This document shows positions 42,106-53,399 of a stretch of DNA of 64,000 nucleotides, one piece after another. Numbering within the stretch: position 1 is the first letter of the stretch; every line of letters begins with the position of its first letter. The stretch is taken from NCBI GenBank assembly GCA_021018995.1, contig CM037591.1, positions 2,548,001 through 2,612,000 on the forward strand, read 5' to 3'. This DNA comes from Chloranthus sessilifolius (lineage: Eukaryota > Streptophyta > Magnoliopsida > Chloranthales > Chloranthaceae). A model generated the notes under the pieces. It saw only the letters and a program-made list of their open reading frames with translations, did no database searches and was not told where the DNA came from. A program made the position numbers and the translations under genes.

Positions 42106-45100
42106 ATGCCGAGGACGAGGGCAAGAGCAAATGCTGCTGTGGCATCAAAGGCAAAGGAACCAGAAAAGCCGGCAGAACCTGAAAAGCAAGAAGACCCTGC
42201 GGAGCAAGTAGACCTTGATAATGATGCTGATGAGACAATGGAAGAAGAGGTTGACTATGAAGAAGTAGAGGAGGAGGTGGAAGAAGAGGAGGCAGAAGAG
42301 GAAGTGGAAGAAGAGGAGGAAGTTGAAGAGGAAGATGAGGAGGAAGATGCAGGCTCTAATGGAGGTGATGCAGAGAAAAGCCCTGGTGGGGATGAAGAAA
42401 TGGAAGCTGCTGACGAAAAAGATGAGAGTGAAAAGCATGCTGAACTTCTCGCTCTTCCTCCTCACGGTTCTGAAGTTTACCTCGGTGGTATTCCTCATGA
42501 TGCGTCCGAAGAGGATTTGAAGGTCTTTTGTGAGTCTGTTGGAGAAGTCGCTGAGGTAAGATTGTGTTGTTGCTATTAGTTTCAGTATGCTAATGCATTT
42601 TGTGTGAAGTTCATTAACATTCTTAGCTGGCAATAACAGGTTAGGATCATGAAAGGTAAGGATTCAAAGGAGAACAAGGGATATGCTTTCGTGACCTTCA
42701 AAACTAAAGAATTGGCTTCGAAGGCCATTGAGGATCTGAATAATACTGAATTCAAGGTAATTCCACCACCCTATGCATTGTTGACATTATTCCATGTTCA
42801 CATATTTCATCTTGTTCTGTAATATTGAAATTTTCTTTCCCTTTTGTTTCTGGTAATGGAGAAAGTTGCATTAGTTTTGACATCAACCAATTTAAACTCA
42901 TGTGTTCAAAAGTGACCAAACTGACTTGGATTGCATCATGTAGATTGTTGTTTCTTGAAACAGCTGGTTATGCTATCTACTGGGTACTTTACTGATTAAA
43001 ATAAATACTGGGTATTTCAGTATATGAATATTTTGTCTACTGCAACTTCTGAAACATGTACACTTTGGAAACCTTCATTCTTAATAATCTGATTTCTCGC
43101 TTGAGTTTATAGTTGCATCTCATTATCAGAACGTAGCTCTGAACTAACTGAAAATGATGAGTGATCAGTAGCACCTCATTTTCAGACCGTAAGAGGTCGT
43201 ACCTTGCTGCGATGGCAAGTGTTTCGCCTAAAGCGATAGGTTGCAGGTTCGAGTCCGGGAATCAACCTCTCCAAAATGGGGGTATGGCTGCCTACCATCT
43301 ACCTCTCCCACACCCTGCTGAAAGCAGAGGGTGGGGGCTTTGTGCACAGGGTATACAGTCTTTTTAACGTATATTCTGAACAATGATTAGCATTTCTCTA
43401 AACCAACTGAAAAAGTTCAAAGCTTGTTACTTTGCACAATGCAGTATTATCTTATTGTCATGTTAATAATCATTTTTTATTGGTAGTTTAGTGATTTGGA
43501 GAAAATGATACTGTTCAGTTATCTTTGAGAAAGTGGTTGCATCACTTACGGTTCCACAGTTCCTGATGCTTCTATCATGGGTCTTTACGGTAAGTTTGTG
43601 TGTGCATGTTTCTATATCAGGGAAGAAAGGTAAAGTGTTCTTCATCTCAAGCGAAGCATCGGTTGTTTATTGGTAATGTTCCAAGAAGCTGGGGAGAAGA
43701 AGATCTGAAGAAAGTGGTGACTGAGGTTGGCCCGGGAGTTAATAATGTGGAACTATTGAAGGTAGGGTGTTTCATTAAATTTTATCAATCAAGTAGTTCA
43801 TCTTTTCTCTGAGAACTATAATATCTAATAATTAAATATTAAGGTTGAATGTGATGTTTGATGCAAACACTGCTAGTCCATGTTTCACAGACCTGGGTAT
43901 TATACCCTTGATGAATCACAGTTCTCATTAATGTTTGCACTGCAGTGAGATCACCGAAATATTTACAATAGCTGTTTGCACTGCTAGGTTAAGCAGAAAG
44001 TGTGGTGCAGCCCAAGGTATCAACCTTGGTATTGGATAGCGGTCCATCTTGGACTGATACGTATCGGCCGATACGGAGACAGTATCACCGATACCTTATC
44101 TGTCTATATTTTATTTATCTTTTGAAAAAGCAAAAAATAAAATAATAATAATTGTATCAGTCAGTATCGGCTTCTACTGAGGCAGTATAGTATTGGCTGA
44201 TACTGACCCGTATTGATCCGATATTGATACCGATATTACCTCGATACCTGTATTGAGGTGGTATTGGTATCGGTTCTCGACAAACCTGATACAAGTCGTT
44301 GATAAGTATCAGTATCGGCTGAGTTTTGATAACACGGTGCAGCATCTCTACATCAAATATATGGACTTCTGTTGATACTTGTAATACATCTTTTGTTAGA
44401 GTTTTTTTTATATAAGATAATTAGAGATATTGTCCTGTTAAACTCATTGTTTTTATTACTTTTTTGGTCTAATATTGCAGGATGTGCAGAATTCAAGCCG
44501 TAACCGCGGTTTTGCATTTGTTGAGTATTATAACCATGCTTGTGCTGAATATTCAAGGCAAAAGATGTCCACCCCAAAATTTAAGCTAGACACCAACGCT
44601 CCAACTGTAAGCTGGGCGGACCCTAAGAATGCTGATTCTAATTCTACTTCACAGGTATAGTCTCTTAGTTTTTCTTTCTAGCTTGATTAATTCCGTAATG
44701 AGGAATTATAGTGTGGTATTGAGTACATCTAAGGTTTTAATATTCCCTCTGGGATAGCACATCTAAACATTAATTTGGGGACCGGAGCTGTCTGATGAAC
44801 AACTTTATTGTGATCAAGATGCCTATCACCTGAACTTGGCAATTGATCAGACGTTTATGGTTTTCAGATTGGTGCAACTTTATTAGCTTTGGCCCATCCA
44901 AGAGGTAAACTGTGGGATCGCACCAGTCTGATCAATGACTCCTTTTTGGATGGCACATCCCATCAATTTGGGGACTTGAGCTGTCTGTTCAATGACATCT
45001 TTGTGAACTCGTGTCTATCACCTAAGCTTTGCAGTTGATCAGATGGTTATGATTTTTAGATTAGTGCAACTTTTTTTTTCCAGCTATGGCCCATCCAGGA

Positions 45101-46823
45101 GGTGGGCTGTAGAATAAGCATTGAACTGCTTTCTTTTTACAGGTGAAGGCAGTTTATGTAAAGAATTTGCCCAAAAACACAACACAAGATCAGTTAAAAG
45201 AGCTCTTCAAACATCATGGTGAGATTACAAAAGTTGTGCTGCCGCCTGCAAAGTCTGGGCAGGAAAAGAGCAGATTTGGTTTTGTTCACTTCGCAGAGAG
45301 GTCGAGTGCAATGAAGGCACTTAAGAATACTGAAAAATATGAAATAGATGGTGACCTCCCACTTTAATGATCACACATTTCCTTCTGTGCCATTTTTTAT
45401 TGAAATTTCTTTTACTTTGTCTTAATATATGTGACCCACATGATAAGTGATGTTTAAATTCTCAATTCATTTACAGGTCAAGTTCTTGAATGTTCCCTTG
45501 CAAAGCCACAGACTGATCGGAAATCTGAATCGGGATCATATGCACAAAAATCTGCTCTCCTTCCTACTTATCCACCTCGTGCTGGCTATGGGTTGGTGGG
45601 GGGTGCTTATGGTGCTCTTGGTGCAGGATATGGTGCTGCAGGCTTTGGACAGGTGAGTTGCTTTTTACAGTCGCAACTTTCTGTGAAAATCTCATTTTTT
45701 TGAAATTTCAGTTCAAAAAATTTGGAATGTTAAACTTATGAAGTGAGATTCATGGTTTAATGCTTGTTGATTTGTGATGCATATAGATTGTGGATTACAT
45801 GAGGCGCCTATATTTTATTGTTTAAAAACATCATTTATAACTTTAATGGGGATAAAGGGAGTCCAGCATCATAACGCTGAACCAGTCCCCTTATTTCCAT
45901 GTTTTCAGGTGTGCCACATGTGTATCCACATTGTGCTCATCCATCCTAGGGTTCAGCCTTCTCTAGGGCTTTTATAAGAAAAAAAATTCCTAAAGAAATA
46001 ATATATACTGTCAATCTAACGTTGTAAAATGAACGGTGTGCTGATGAAATATTTTACAGTTCATTTTTTAAACCATTGACCATGTGAAGTGTTTGATCTG
46101 GCTTGGGTGCAGAATATGATATCTGCCCCCCTTCCCTAGTGTTCTGGCGTTGCAGTGTTTGATTGTTGTCCCCCTTTCCCCAGTGTCGTGGTGCTCTTAA
46201 CTAGCTGATTATATATTTCTAATAATTTATATTATTTTATATTTTTTTATGAACTTTGAAATTTTCCCACCTCTTTTCCGAATTTATCTGAATTAAACCG
46301 AAATGGTCCCCACCGAAATACTTGCTGAAACATGACTTCGTTACTATGGCTTTTTATATATTTCGGAGAAAGTTCCCAGTTCCGAAGAAGTAACTTCTGT
46401 AAATCTTTGCTGTCCACCCACCATTTGGTGCACATGCTCATATTGATCTGGAAGGTTTAAGCATAGGCCACCTTATAGATTGCTCGTAGCCCAAATCCTT
46501 CAAATGGATTATCCTTCCCTCCATCCAGTTGCTTGCTTTGAGCAGCTGATGAATTAATGAGAAATGATCCTCAAACGGATCTTATAGATCAGATACTAGA
46601 TCAGTTTGACTTCATAGTATATCCAGTCCAAGAGGTGGGCATATATTGGATGGCTCGGTTCCATGGGAATGTGCACACAATTTGGATTCCTGGATAGAAG
46701 AATTGTTTATACAGACTTTGTTTGTATAATTTTCACTTGATGGGTTCATTTGTATATGTCTGTTGCTTTGCTTTTAAACTTACCCTACAATGCAAAATGA
46801 TGGGAATACTTATTTCTCTTGGA

Positions 46824-46861
<38 letters not shown>

Positions 46862-48248
46862 TACGTGCGTTTTTATCTCAGTTTTTTATTATTATCAGTT
46901 CTGACATGTAGATCTATGATATTCCTCTTGCAGCCTATGATCTATGGCAGAGGGCCAACTCCTGCTGGCATGACGATGGTGCCAATGCTTTTACCTGATG
47001 GACGGCTTGGATATGTCCTGTAAGTGAAATATATATCATAAATAAAATGGTGATTTGGCTGACTATTCACAAAACTCTCAGATATCTCCATTTAATTGGT
47101 CCATCGAAAGCTGAATGTGTGATTTCCTCCATGCTGTAAATTGTGATCATTGGGTGCCATGTGCAAATGAACTGTGGCTGCCTGTCCCCTCTACCCATTA
47201 GGACAAAAACCCAGTAAAATACAACTTAGCATTGATAGCAATATGTTGAAAATTGTGTTGGCCATAATCCTTAATTTTGAAATCAACAAAGAGGAGTGAT
47301 TGTATAATGCATCACATTATGAGCCTTTGCTTTAATCCATCCACCATCCTTATTGGCGCACGACCTTGATGGACGCGTTTGAAGGGCCATAGCATGGAGT
47401 CGCACCATTCAGATAAGCCAAAAGTTCTATGGGTATTGTGTTTGCAATGAGAGATTCTTGGGTCACCACCAGGGTATTTTGTCCCAATCTTCCACTACAG
47501 ATCTTTAGAGCATGGGTGTGCCATCAGAGAGATTTTGATTACATGTGGCACACATCCCAAAAAGTGAACATGATCATAAGCGTACATCAAATGTTCTCAG
47601 GTCATTGTAGGGATGTGTACCACGTGGAATCAACATCCTGATCGTCCGATGGTATGCCCATGATCTCCAGATCCACTGTGTGGAAGATTGGGATGAAAAA
47701 TGACTCATCTGATTCAAAGCGGTTAATGGTTTTTGAACATGAATACCCTTGTGGTGATGCAAGAATATCTATTTGCAAATACAGGTCCTCAGTTTCTACT
47801 AATTGGAGAGGAAAGATAATCTGGTTGGACTGATTTTTGGGTTATCTCTCATCCAAGAGTTGGACTGACAATCTCCATCCTTACCCTGAGCAAATGCATC
47901 TAATGATGCTCTGCTTTATGCTAATATTGCTTGTAAGATTACAAACTTGTTTAAGTGAACATGAAGTCAATTACTTGGTGGGAAACAATCGATTGGTTGG
48001 TTGAACTTAGTTTCGCCTCATCTGATCGACGGGTTGCTTGGATCCAACTCTCATTTTTCTTCATCAACGAGCAAATGCATAGACATATTTCAGGTTCGCC
48101 ACTTACAATTTTTTTTCCTGCATCTTAAAACAGTCAACAGCCGGGGACACCTTCAACACAGCATCGGAGCAGCGGCCGTAGTGGTGGATCAAGTGGGGGA
48201 AGGCAGAACAGCGATAATAGCCGTGGTCGTAGGTATCACCCCTATTGA
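42106..48248 (+). CDS. LIF2: LIF2-like hnRNP Q/R protein, three RRMs (488 aa)
   Basis: Eight coding exons: 42106-42555, 42640-42756, 43621-43761, 44481-44654, 45143-45350, 45477-45652, 46934-47019 and 48134-48248 (TGA). All introns are GT-AG and the total is 1467 nt. The N-terminus (about residues 29-115) is Glu/Asp-rich. RRM1 has VYLGGI (124-129) and KGYAFVTF (163-170). RRM2 has LFIGNV and NRGFAFVEY (244-252). RRM3 has VYVKNL and KSRFGFVHF (336-344). LPPHGSEV before RRM1, SWADPK after RRM2, AERSSA in RRM3, the block MIYGRGPTPAGM with VPMLLPDGRLGYVLQQPG, and the end RGRRYHPY match recalled Arabidopsis LIF2 (LHP1-INTERACTING FACTOR 2, 495 aa). Known role: nuclear RNA-binding protein that interacts with the Polycomb reader LHP1. 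A close paralogue (LIF2-like) cannot be excluded. Introns hold a SINE, an hAT MITE and tandem repeats; the frame is intact. Confidence 0.93.
43196..43368 (+). mobile_element. Au-like tRNA-derived SINE in LIF2 intron 2
   Basis: A-box-like GATGGCAAGTGTTTCGCC (43211-43228) and B box GGTTCGAGTCC (43246-43256) are followed by GGGAATCAACCTCTCC and, at the end, GGGGGCTTTGTGCACAGGG then T-rich sequence. This matches the Au SINE layout of plants, which ends TTTGTGCACTGGG. Confidence 0.8.
44012..44335. mobile_element. hAT MITE (GATACGTATC family), 324 bp, perfect 8-bp TSD
   Basis: It starts CCAAGGTATCAACC and the reverse complement of the right end reads GTGTTATCAAAACTCAGCCG. The flanks GGTGCAGC (44004-44011 and 44336-44343) are identical. 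GATACGTATC at 44056-44065 and GGTATCGGTTCTCGAC near the right side are shared, in reverse orientation, with 18410 and 19985. It lies in LIF2 intron 3. Confidence 0.87.
44752..45112 (+). repeat. 196-bp tandem duplication in LIF2 intron 4
   Basis: GGATAGCACATC at 44752 and GGATGGCACATC at 44948 start two diverged copies with AATTTGGGGAC, GAGCTGTCTG, ATCACCT(G/A)A, TTGATCAGA and GGCCCATCCA(A/G)GAGGT in the same order. Copy 2 has gained the pyrimidine run CTTTTTTTTTCCAG (to 45083), an acceptor-like site 59 bp before the true acceptor. Confidence 0.8.
45653..46933 (+). other. LIF2 intron 6
   Basis: Unassigned intron sequence. A (TA)n tract lies at 46825-46852 followed by CACACA. No gene or complete element was recognised. 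Confidence 0.5.
47440..47740. mobile_element. Foldback-family fragment in LIF2 intron 7
   Basis: TTTTGTCCCAATCTTCCACTACAG, CATGGGTGTGCCATC, TTACATGTGGCACACATCCC on one side and GGGATGTGTACCACGTGGAA, GATCGTCCGATGG, CATGATCTCCAGATCCACTG on the other form diverged inverted arms, as in 36258-36678. Confidence 0.55.
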
Positions 48249-48489
48249 TATTTTGGCCATGGCTATATTTATGGTTGTGTGAATGGAAGAGGATATGACC
48301 GTGAATTCTTCAGTTGTCTCGTGTTTTTTGGCAAGTGATTTTCTACACTTTGTAGTTGAACTCTACAGTAACTAGTGGTATATTAAGTTTAGAGATTCTT
48401 GTCTAAGTTCTCAGTATTTATGCAAGAAGCTGACGAAGATTGGAAGCATCAGTTAATTTGTATCTCTTGGCCGCATGTTCCATAACCTG
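48249..48489 (+). other. LIF2: Probable LIF2-like 3' UTR
   Basis: Sequence after TGA is T-rich and without repeats up to the SINE at about 48490. No canonical AATAAA was picked out. Confidence 0.4.
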
Positions 48490-48790
48490 GGTGTTTGGGC
48501 CTCTTAGAGCACCCTACTAATTCCAGGGATACGTGCGCACTCCAAGTTGGCACGTGGCGGGTCAGCATGGGATAAAACCCCTAGATTGGTGATTCTAACT
48601 TATGTCTCCCACCTCTTGAGGCGGGCTTGAGGTTAAAACTGAGCCAGAGCTGTGGTTTAGGGTTTTTGGTTCTAACTTATGTCTCCCGCCTCTTGAGGCG
48701 GGCTTGAGATTAAAACTGAGCCAGAGCTGTGGTTCAGAGCCACTTACTCTAATCCTCTGAGCTACAGGTTCCAACCCGTGCCCTCTGGAT
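48490..48790 (-). mobile_element. SINE (23561 family) with internal tandem duplication
   Basis: On the minus strand the head GTAGCTCAGAGGATTAGAG is A-box-like. The tail GGGTGCTCTAAGAGGCC with CAAACACC (about 48510-48495) matches the 23561-23765 SINE. A 77-bp block starting TTCTAACTTATGTCTCCC at 48593 is repeated at 48670, making this copy longer than the others. Confidence 0.7.
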
Positions 48791-48799
48791 CTGTTCCTG

Positions 48800-49620
48800 A
48801 GAATTTGATTGTCAATTTAATCTCGAAAATGAGTTAAGTAGTCTAAGAAACAGACATATTATACACATTAAGATGTGAGATAACATTACAACCTTTCTTA
48901 AATTATCGAATTGTCTTTTTATGCCACTCTAGTAAATCAATTTATGGCATTGATGAAAATTATGCTGTTGATCAGAAGTTCAAAAGGTGACGATGGAAAG
49001 GCTGGTGTGGGGCAGCTACATGTAAATCTTCACACGACACAGATCTGGTGTTGAAAAAAATCGGTGAACACATCTGGGGGATCCAAGAACTCCACATCTG
49101 ACCCTTAAGTCCTAACATTGCTAGTTTAAGTTTGATGATTGGTAGCTCCACGTCGTTCAACCGCTCCAAGTTCATTGACAAAACTTGTCCTCACAAATCT
49201 GGTGCTGCTCCTCTGTGGGGGGAAAGGGATTTTGGTGCACAGGAAGAACAGATAGTGTTGATTGCAGGTTCGAAACAAGCTTTCCCATATAATAAATAAT
49301 ATATATAAAAAAACCCCGCTGGTGTCGACCGGAACTTGGATGTGTTGATCGGCGATGATGACTATTATTATAAGAAGGGTGCTTTCTTTGAGTGCAAGTA
49401 ATGGCTCCCATGATCAAAATACGATGCAAGTTAAAAATTCCCAATTTGATAATCTCAGAGGTTACCCATATGGTCCATATCCACAATCTAGGGACAACTT
49501 TGGCTGCGGCCTGTTTGTTTATCTTGGGAGGTGCATAGCTGTCTACTGAGTGCCTAGTCACCAAAATTGCAGAATTTTTTTTGAAAAATTCATGAATTCA
49601 TTCTTGAATGATTCCTGAAT
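48800..49620. other. Intergenic stretch, no gene seen
   Basis: A 130-codon open frame on the minus strand (49172-49564) shows no recognisable domain. No repeat family was identified. Confidence 0.4.
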
Positions 49621-49629
49621 TTTTCAAAA

Positions 49630-49911
49630 TTAATTGATTTTTAATAGTTTTCAAAAATCTAATTCTTATTTTTTTATTTTTTTCTCTCTGATCTTTCTCC
49701 GAATATTTCCTCAAACTTGTTGGATTTTTTCAAATTTTTTCAAATTTTAACCTCACCAAATTATTGCGGAACCCTTCAAAAAAATTATGATTTTTAATAT
49801 ATTTTTATATGTTTAAATCTTAATTTTTTATCTTTTCTCTCCAAATATTTCCTTTAACTTGTTGGATTTTCCCAAATTTTAACCTTGCAGAATTATTGCC
49901 GAACCCCAATT
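49630..49911 (+). repeat. Diverged T-rich tandem duplication, about 140 bp
   Basis: TATTTCCT(C/T)(A/T)AACTTGTTGGATTTT with CAAATTTTAACCT and AATTATTGC(G/C)GAACCC occurs at about 49630-49773 and 49791-49911. Confidence 0.75.
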
Positions 49912-49972
49912 GCTGACGATGAGTAGGAGGGTTAATGAATGTCAAGCACACCACTAATGCACTTTTCTAGCC

Positions 49973-49979
49973 ATATATA

Positions 49980-50049
<70 letters not shown>

Positions 50050-50050
50050 C
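49973..50050. repeat. (AT)n(AC)n compound microsatellite
   Basis: AT repeats to 50040 then CACACA. They abut a TIR element starting at 50055. Confidence 0.95.
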
Positions 50051-50054
50051 ACAT

Positions 50055-50378
50055 GGGAGGATGGTCACCATATGGTCACCATTCTCTCATGTTCCATGTG
50101 GCACTTGAAAGATTGTTTCGATGACACGTGGAGTTCAGGTGCATTGCTGGGATCATTTCTAAAAAATAGAAGAAAAAAAAAATCCACTGTCTATTTTTTG
50201 AACCATGAAATTTGCACTATTGAAACCCATCAAACTTTGACTTGAGTTTTTAGAAATAAAAATTTTAAAAAAATTTTAATTTAAAAATTGATCCAAACCA
50301 TCCACACGTACCACAAATAGTATTTTGAGTGTCATGTGGACCTCCACATGGACTTTGGAGGAGGGTGACCATCCTCCC
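50055..50378. mobile_element. MITE with GGGAGGATGGTCACC ends
   Basis: GGGAGGATGGTCACC at 50055-50069 and its exact reverse complement at 50364-50378 are the termini. The interior has GACACGTGGAGTTCAGGTG, a TTTTTTGAACCATGAAAT block and AGTATTTTGAGTGTCATGTGG. Non-coding. Confidence 0.75.
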
Positions 50379-50414
50379 ATAGAGGATGGAACTGCCTCCC
50401 TATATATATATATA

Positions 50415-50722
50415 GGGAGCCAGTTAGGTCCTCCAATGGAGGACAGTGACCGTCCTCCAATGAAGGACAATGACCGTCCTCCAAGATCCACGTGGAGTAC
50501 AGGTGAACAGTTTAGATCAATATTAAAAAAAAAAAAAAAATTGAACCCACAAGGCAGTTTGACGGTTTTCATTGGTCCACATTTCATGGTTCAAAAAATA
50601 CACGGTAGAGATGAGTTTTAATTATTTTTTTATTCAAAGATGATCTAAACAATGCACCCAAGGTCCACGTGGCATCGAAACAATATTTTGAGTGTTACGT
50701 GAAAGGTTGGAGGACGGATCCC
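50415..50722. mobile_element. Related MITE in reverse order, adjoining the previous one
   Basis: The left side has GTCCTCCAATGGAGGAC and CACGTGGAGTACAGGTG. The middle has CATTTCATGGTTCAAAAAAT. The right side has AATATTTTGAGTGTTACGTG and GGTTGGAGGACGGATCCC. These are the modules of 50055-50378, but more diverged. The two elements meet at CTCCCTATATATATATATAG. Confidence 0.65.
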
Positions 50723-50982
50723 TTTTCCATATATATATATATATATATATTGATGTGAGAAATCTAAGTGTCTAATATCCTACAAGATAGAACATCATAT
50801 GAACTGATGTCAGCCTAAAACGTATGCCCATATCAAAGGATTTTGAACTACTCAAACAGCTAAAGATCCTGTCAAAAACTGACTATCACATATTGAAGGC
50901 CTATAGTTTCTGTATTAGTTATGTTTCTGACAATATTTAGTGGCTAAGGCATTTGATTGGTGGTGGTGATGATGGCCCTAGC

Positions 50983-51147
50983 CATTGTTCAAAATTCCGG
51001 ACAAAATCTTAAGATTTCGGCTAAAACGCATTGGTTTCGATCCTATCCGAAACAAACCCGAAATTATCGGTCAGACTTGTATGGAGACAAGATTTCGGCC
51101 GAAATTCAAATTTTTGGCCAAAATCCAATCGGATATTTTGATCCTTG
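50983..51147. mobile_element. Small hAT MITE, 165 bp, perfect 8-bp TSD
   Basis: The left end CATTGTTCAAAATTCCGG and the reverse complement of the right end CAAGGATCAAAATATCCG are inverted repeats. The flanks GCCCTAGC (50975-50982 and 51148-51155) are identical. The ends resemble 56945 and 58985, but the interior (TTTCGG/CCGAAAT words) differs. Confidence 0.85.
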
Positions 51148-51155
51148 GCCCTAGC

Positions 51156-51870
51156 TCTTGTCCTCTATTTTCTCAATAACCCGGGGATCGGAATTAATAG
51201 AAAAAGTGGCTATCTAGTACTTCTGCACTATTGATGAAGTAGCTTATAAATGTCAAATAGGGCAATCCATGTAAACATTTTGTTGTGCCATTTAAAAAAT
51301 GGTAGTCATGAAAAATGAACACAAATTTTCTTCACTGTTAGTCATCTGAAAAAGTATATAAGATGGTGAAATTTAGATATTTGCACCCTCTCAAAGTAAG
51401 AAACCATGGCATATAGATTTGGAACAGATTCCATTTCTATGTGCTGTCGAAGCCGCTCTCAAACAAATGGGCAACCCCAAATATATGGTGGGAAGGTGAT
51501 GATAATTACAGGTTCTATGTTAACTTCACACAAACAGATCAGAGACCCCCTGTAGTACCACGATGAATACCAAATAGTCATCCACAATGGCTCATCAACC
51601 AGTGGCGTAACTTTTCACAATGCAGTTCGTAACCATAGAATCATCTCTTAAGAGATCAGTGACAAGTACACTAACAAACTCCTGACAAGATTTGACTTCC
51701 AACAATTAAGTTTTCAGCCTTGAAATCCATTAAAAGTATTTTCTTCAAAGTCGATCACTGAGTCATAAGATGGAGCAAGGAGGTACTCCCAATTTTAAAA
51801 GTGAGTACAAAGTGGAAAATAGTAGGGGAGGCACCAGAAAATCTCAGATCGGAAACTGCTAAATCATTCG
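51156..51870. other. Intergenic stretch, no gene seen
   Basis: No supported gene or repeat boundary. If the exon candidate at 52175-52367 is real, this would be its downstream flank on the minus strand. Confidence 0.35.
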
Positions 51871-51875
51871 GAATT

Positions 51876-52082
51876 ACAAGATACAGCTCCTTATGGATAA
51901 ATAAGGTTCCGTCAAAACATAACTTAGCCGACGCAGTTTCAGTCAACAGCATATTGTAAAGGAACACAAAATTACCTTGTACAAGATACAGCTCCTTATG
52001 GATAAATAAGGTTCCGTCAAAACATAACTTAGCCGACGCAGTTTCAGTCAACAGCATATTGTAAAGGAACACAAAATTACCT
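51876..52082. repeat. 105-bp tandem duplication, almost identical copies
   Basis: ACAAGATACAGCTCCTTATG starts copies at 51876 and 51981, and both run to GGAACACAAAATTACCTT. The two copies appear identical or nearly so, implying a recent event. Confidence 0.95.
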
Positions 52083-52171
52083 TAGATAGCCATTGAATGG
52101 TTGATTCCATGGTGACATTAAGTATCCTATTGCAGTGATACCGTTGGATGAAGGCATAGATCACCGAGTAA

Positions 52172-52331
52172 CAGCTACTCGTCATCATCAGCACCATTCT
52201 CGTTTTCTTTGTCTTCCCCATCATCTTCTCCTCTGCCATCTCCATTTTGTGCAGATGACTCCGCTTCCATTTTCCGTTTCTTGTCTGCTTCTTTTGCTTT
52301 CGCCTCTGACCTCTTTCCAGCATTCTTTTTC
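52172..52331 (-). CDS. Possible 3'-terminal coding exon of an unidentified gene
   Basis: On the minus strand a good acceptor TTTCTTTCTCCAG (about 52344-52332) is followed by an open frame with FRKKNAGKRSEAKAKEADKK, RKMEAESSAQNGDGRGEDDG and EDKENENGADDDE, then TAG near 52172. Lys-rich then acidic composition is typical of the C-terminus of nuclear or nucleolar plant proteins. The family is not recognised and no upstream exon was found in the window, so it may be a gene fragment. The 105-bp duplication would fall in its 3' UTR or flank. Confidence 0.4.
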
Positions 52332-52420
52332 CTGAAGTCTGGAGAAAGAAAAGACAAATGACTCGGCAAAAAACTCTGTAGTAGCCATCTTCAGAATGAA
52401 CTGAAGGAAGCAAGTACACA

Positions 52421-53390
52421 AGACATTAAATGCATATAACAGGAATATATATAGAGAAGTGATTGACTATAGAACAGATGGTGGTAAAAAGAGGTGTTTA
52501 AAACAAATACTGTGGCATCGGTGGTGGGGCCATGATCGTACGGATCTTGAACTGACTTCCAATGGCATTAGGGTAAAATCATTTTATATCAAAGTGGTGG
52601 GAGAATCATTCCTCCAACAGAAAAACATTCAGTTGGTGCTTTTGTAGCAGGCGAATTCAAATAATGCTAAAAACATATATTGTATAATGTTGGATGTGTA
52701 GTGACCCAAACACTCATCAACTGGATCTCCTGGTTTTGAACAGTCGATAAAATTATTAATCGATTCATAAAAAAGTCAAATCGTCTGATGGTTTGAATCA
52801 TCTAGTCAGTGCAATTTTGGGTTATGGGCCTTATGGCTCATTGGAGAGGCGGCTCATTCATCATGTATCAGTGCCTGCACCATTTGATCACTATTCAATG
52901 GTGCACATTAGTTTTCTAAACCAATGAGGGTACTTCACTCTGGCTTCGAGTTCAAAGAAACAAATGGTGAAAATTTTGCCAACAGAAGAATTGTCAACGC
53001 TACCAGAAAACCTCAATATAAAAAAGCAATAGATAATAGATTCCCCAAATGACCAACAAGAGCTTCTCTTTAAATAAACCCTTCTCCTTCAAAAATGAAC
53101 TTTTGTTTTAATCAATTCCATTCAGATAAGTAGCAGCAGCAAAAGGAACCCAAACACCAAGAACCATAGCCACAGTTATTATTTTTATACAACTGTTTTT
53201 GTTTTTGGTACAAGCCCTTGAAAATTGTGTATGAAACAATGTATTGATTGGAGCAACCATCTTAAATATATTTTGCTTTTTCGATTTTCCCTGGGAGCAA
53301 CCATCTTGGATGTAGACTTGGCAAGTCTACATCTTGATTGGAGGAACCATCCTGCTGAATCACCCCGGCATGCTAGGATGAAGACCTGCC
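52421..53390. other. Intergenic stretch, no gene seen
   Basis: No clear element. GTAGACTTGGCAAGTCTAC (53312-53330) is a short hairpin. The block may be decayed upstream part of the copia fragment that follows. Confidence 0.35.
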
Positions 53391-53399
53391 AAGTCTTCC

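Noticed and set aside
42145..42633. 162-codon open frame on the minus strand
   Set aside because: It is the antisense shadow of the Glu-rich LIF2 exon (poly-GAA/GAG read as Phe/Leu).
49172..49564. 130-codon open frame on the minus strand after the LIF2 gene
   Set aside because: No domain, no clear composition signal and no splice context; probably chance.
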